Source: Acidimicrobiales bacterium (GTDB lineage: Bacteria; Actinomycetota; Acidimicrobiia; Acidimicrobiales; SZUA-35). From it: 64,000 nucleotides of DNA. The stretch covers positions 1-64,000 of the forward strand of contig JABDIY010000116.1 in NCBI GenBank assembly GCA_013003535.1, in the 5' to 3' direction. Each line of letters begins with the position of its first letter. The stretch's first letter is position 1. Positions 62,551 to 64,000 of this stretch are shown in pieces. The notes below the pieces were generated by a model. It saw nothing but the letters and a program-made list of their open reading frames with translations. It was not told where the DNA came from and made no database searches. A program made the translations under genes and the position numbers.

Positions 62551-63764
62551 GCTGGAACCTCCCGATCCCCCCGAGCAGCGGTTTCGATGTCAGCAGTGGA
62601 ACCGCTGAATGCGGCCCGCCATTCCGGGAGCGGATCGTGGAGGCCATCATGGCGGACGTGTCCACGGATCCCGGTGATTGGGCTGGGTTCGCAGGTGATG
62701 GTGGCGACGCGTTCGAAGCGTCGGCGAAGGCCCACAAGAGCGGCGGCGAGGTTGTCTTCCGGTGCTCCGGTGACCACGATCAACGTACCCCCCCGGCTCT
62801 TGCGGCCAAGGTCCCGCAGATTGAGAAGAAGAGACGATTGCCCCGAATTCTCTTCGGCGGTGGTGGACCACCGTAGGGTGGCGAATTGGTCGTCGATCAG
62901 GTCGAGCTCGTGCAGCGTTTGCACTTCGGTGACAAGCGTCGGCTCGGTGGTGACCAGGCGAAGACTGTCTTCACTGGTCCACCCGGCGATTAGGGCGCTC
63001 AGGGCTGCGGAAACGGCTCGTTCGAAACCCTCGACGCTATAGACCGAAGCTCGCTTGTCGAAGAGGACGGTGGTGCGCCCGGTCCGGGGCCGTTCATCGG
63101 TACGGACCATCAGCTCATCGGTGCGTGCCGTCGCCCTCCAGTTGACTCGGCGCAGCTCGTCTCCCACCACGTAGGGGCGAAGGGCAAAGAACTCATCGCC
63201 ACCGCTCCGCAAAGATCGATCGTTGCTCAGCTCACCTACTTGTTCATGGCCCATCCGGCCTCTGAGAGAAACGAAGGGAAGCAGGTTGGCGTGGACCAAC
63301 AGCTGGGTGGCTGCGGACGCCCGAACGCGAGATCGTGTGAGCGCCATGGGATCGCCGAAGGCAAGGTCCAGTGGACCAACTTCGAGGAGTCCTCGCGTCC
63401 GTGTGGGGAGTTGGTAGGCCACAACGGAGCGTGAACGCCCTCGGATTCCTGCCAGCGAGACCTTTGCGCCGCTGCTGCCACTCACGTGATCTGTGACCCG
63501 AAGGACCGGCGTGGACCGTCGGGACGCATTGCGGATCTCCAGATCGATCCGGGCTGGCTGGCCGGCCCGAAGTTTGGTTGGAGACGCACGGCGACTGATT
63601 TCGAGGTCCAGTTGCACGGACGCGGTGTACAGGACCGCAATGATCACCGCGAAGCCGGCCATGGCAGCCAGCAGATACATCTCCAATGTGCCAAGCGCTC
63701 GCCCCACGAACGCCATTGCGAGGCCAGCGGCGATGAGGGCGAAGCTGGCTCTCGTAGGACGCAT
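62547..63764 (-). CDS. DUF58 domain protein
   Basis: A 405-residue protein with two N-terminal membrane helices (about 8-45), a beta domain, and the DUF58 core (GDELRRVNWRATARTDELMVRTDE, about residues 200-225), which leads into a VWA-like fold. DUF58 proteins act with MoxR ATPases. It overlaps the MoxR gene by one base (TAATG) and the transglutaminase gene by four. Confidence 0.88.
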   Translation of the reverse strand: MRPTRASFALIAAGLAMAFVGRALGTLEMYLLAAMAGFAVIIAVLYTASVQLDLEISRRASPTKLRAGQPARIDLEIRNASRRSTPVLRVTDHVSGSSGAKVSLAGIRGRSRSVVAYQLPTRTRGLLEVGPLDLAFGDPMALTRSRVRASAATQLLVHANLLPFVSLRGRMGHEQVGELSNDRSLRSGGDEFFALRPYVVGDELRRVNWRATARTDELMVRTDERPRTGRTTVLFDKRASVYSVEGFERAVSAALSALIAGWTSEDSLRLVTTEPTLVTEVQTLHELDLIDDQFATLRWSTTAEENSGQSSLLLNLRDLGRKSRGGTLIVVTGAPEDNLAAALVGLRRRFERVATITCEPSPITGIRGHVRHDGLHDPLPEWRAAFSGSTADIETAARGDREVPA

Positions 63765-64000
63765 TACATGCGATCGTAGGGCACCGGTACAGAGTCGAGT
63801 ACGTCGGCCACCACTCGGTCCGTATCGGTACCTTGAAGCTCTGCTTCGGGTCGGAGCATCAGTCGATGGCTGATGACTGAACTGGCGACGGCTTTGATGT
63901 CGTCGTCGATGACGTAGGCACGTTGAGAGGCCAAGGCATGGGCTCGGCTGACCTGCTGGAGGCTGAGGGTTGCCCGAGGCGACATACCTAGCTCCAGCGA
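63764..64000 (-). CDS. MoxR-family ATPase, C-terminal part (runs off the window)
   Basis: The last 78 or so residues of a MoxR ATPase: LGMSPRATLSLQQVSRAHALASQRAYVIDDDIKAVASSVISHRL is the helical lid conserved in the family (G-S/A-P-R-A, the arginine near the sensor). The N-terminal ATPase core lies beyond base 64000. It completes the MoxR-DUF58-TgpA unit. It is distinct from the MoxR at 23468, which is CoxD-like. Confidence 0.88.
   Translation of the reverse strand, partial: SLELGMSPRATLSLQQVSRAHALASQRAYVIDDDIKAVASSVISHRLMLRPEAELQGTDTDRVVADVLDSVPVPYDRM

Overview
The window is a 64 kb stretch of high-GC, gene-dense core chromosome with no insertion sequences, prophage or CRISPR. Several things point to a deep-branching actinobacterium, most likely an Acidimicrobiia-type lineage (inferred, not proven). 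The clpP product is ClpP2-like. There is a class II DAHP synthase, a DUF3040 protein, an MtrA/MtrB-like pair with a GerMN lipoprotein, and a galU-moeA-FmdB neighbourhood arranged as in mycobacteria and corynebacteria. The intact mreBCD-mrdA-rodA elongation cluster implies lateral wall growth.

Layout. 1-525: end of an unknown gene, then tRNA-Pro(TGG) and tRNA-Gly(TCC). 525-6529: tig, clpP, clpX, folC, a Flp-pilin-like gene, ndk. 6690-12608: mreB, mreC, mreD, mrdA, rodA, mostly overlapping. 12661-20119: a structured leader, RNase E/G, rplU, rpmA, two TadE-like genes, obgE, proB, pspA, closed by a strong terminator. 20196-27180: murJ and a CbxX-type AAA protein face a MoxR/CoxE-type VWA/MFS unit across a short promoter region. 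27337-29613: class II aroG and a sigma-70 factor. 29873-32170: nadD and a LytR_C-domain protein, with rsfS inverted against them, and tRNA-Ala(GGC). 32328-38170: a repeat-containing unknown protein, tesB, a degenerate GGDEF-EAL protein, dxs. 38292-46416: tldD/tldE, then an overlapping three-gene unit (multi-receiver protein, HEAT protein, degenerate glycosyltransferase) meeting an FmdB-SAF pair. 46454-50835: galU, moeA, moaC, moaA, a membrane protein resembling GlpR, tRNA-Ala(CGC). 50940-64000: a full GGDEF-EAL receptor, galK, pfkA, GerMN lipoprotein, histidine kinase, response regulator, inositol-phosphatase, small membrane proteins, and a TgpA-type transglutaminase/DUF58/MoxR unit running off the right edge.

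The most consistent regulatory signal is a -10-like hexamer (TANNNT) 6-10 bases before the start codon of 14 genes, eight of them at exactly 6 bases, usually with no Shine-Dalgarno. This suggests widespread leaderless transcription. It also supports an unusual ATC start for obgE; rsfS appears to start at CTG, there with a GGAG ribosome site.

The best candidate for a little-described system is the 41127-45408 operon: a multi-receiver/GGDEF-like protein without an obvious enzymatic output, a membrane-anchored HEAT protein, and a membrane glycosyltransferase-like protein that seems to have lost its DxD motif. No single gene here can be called new from sequence alone.
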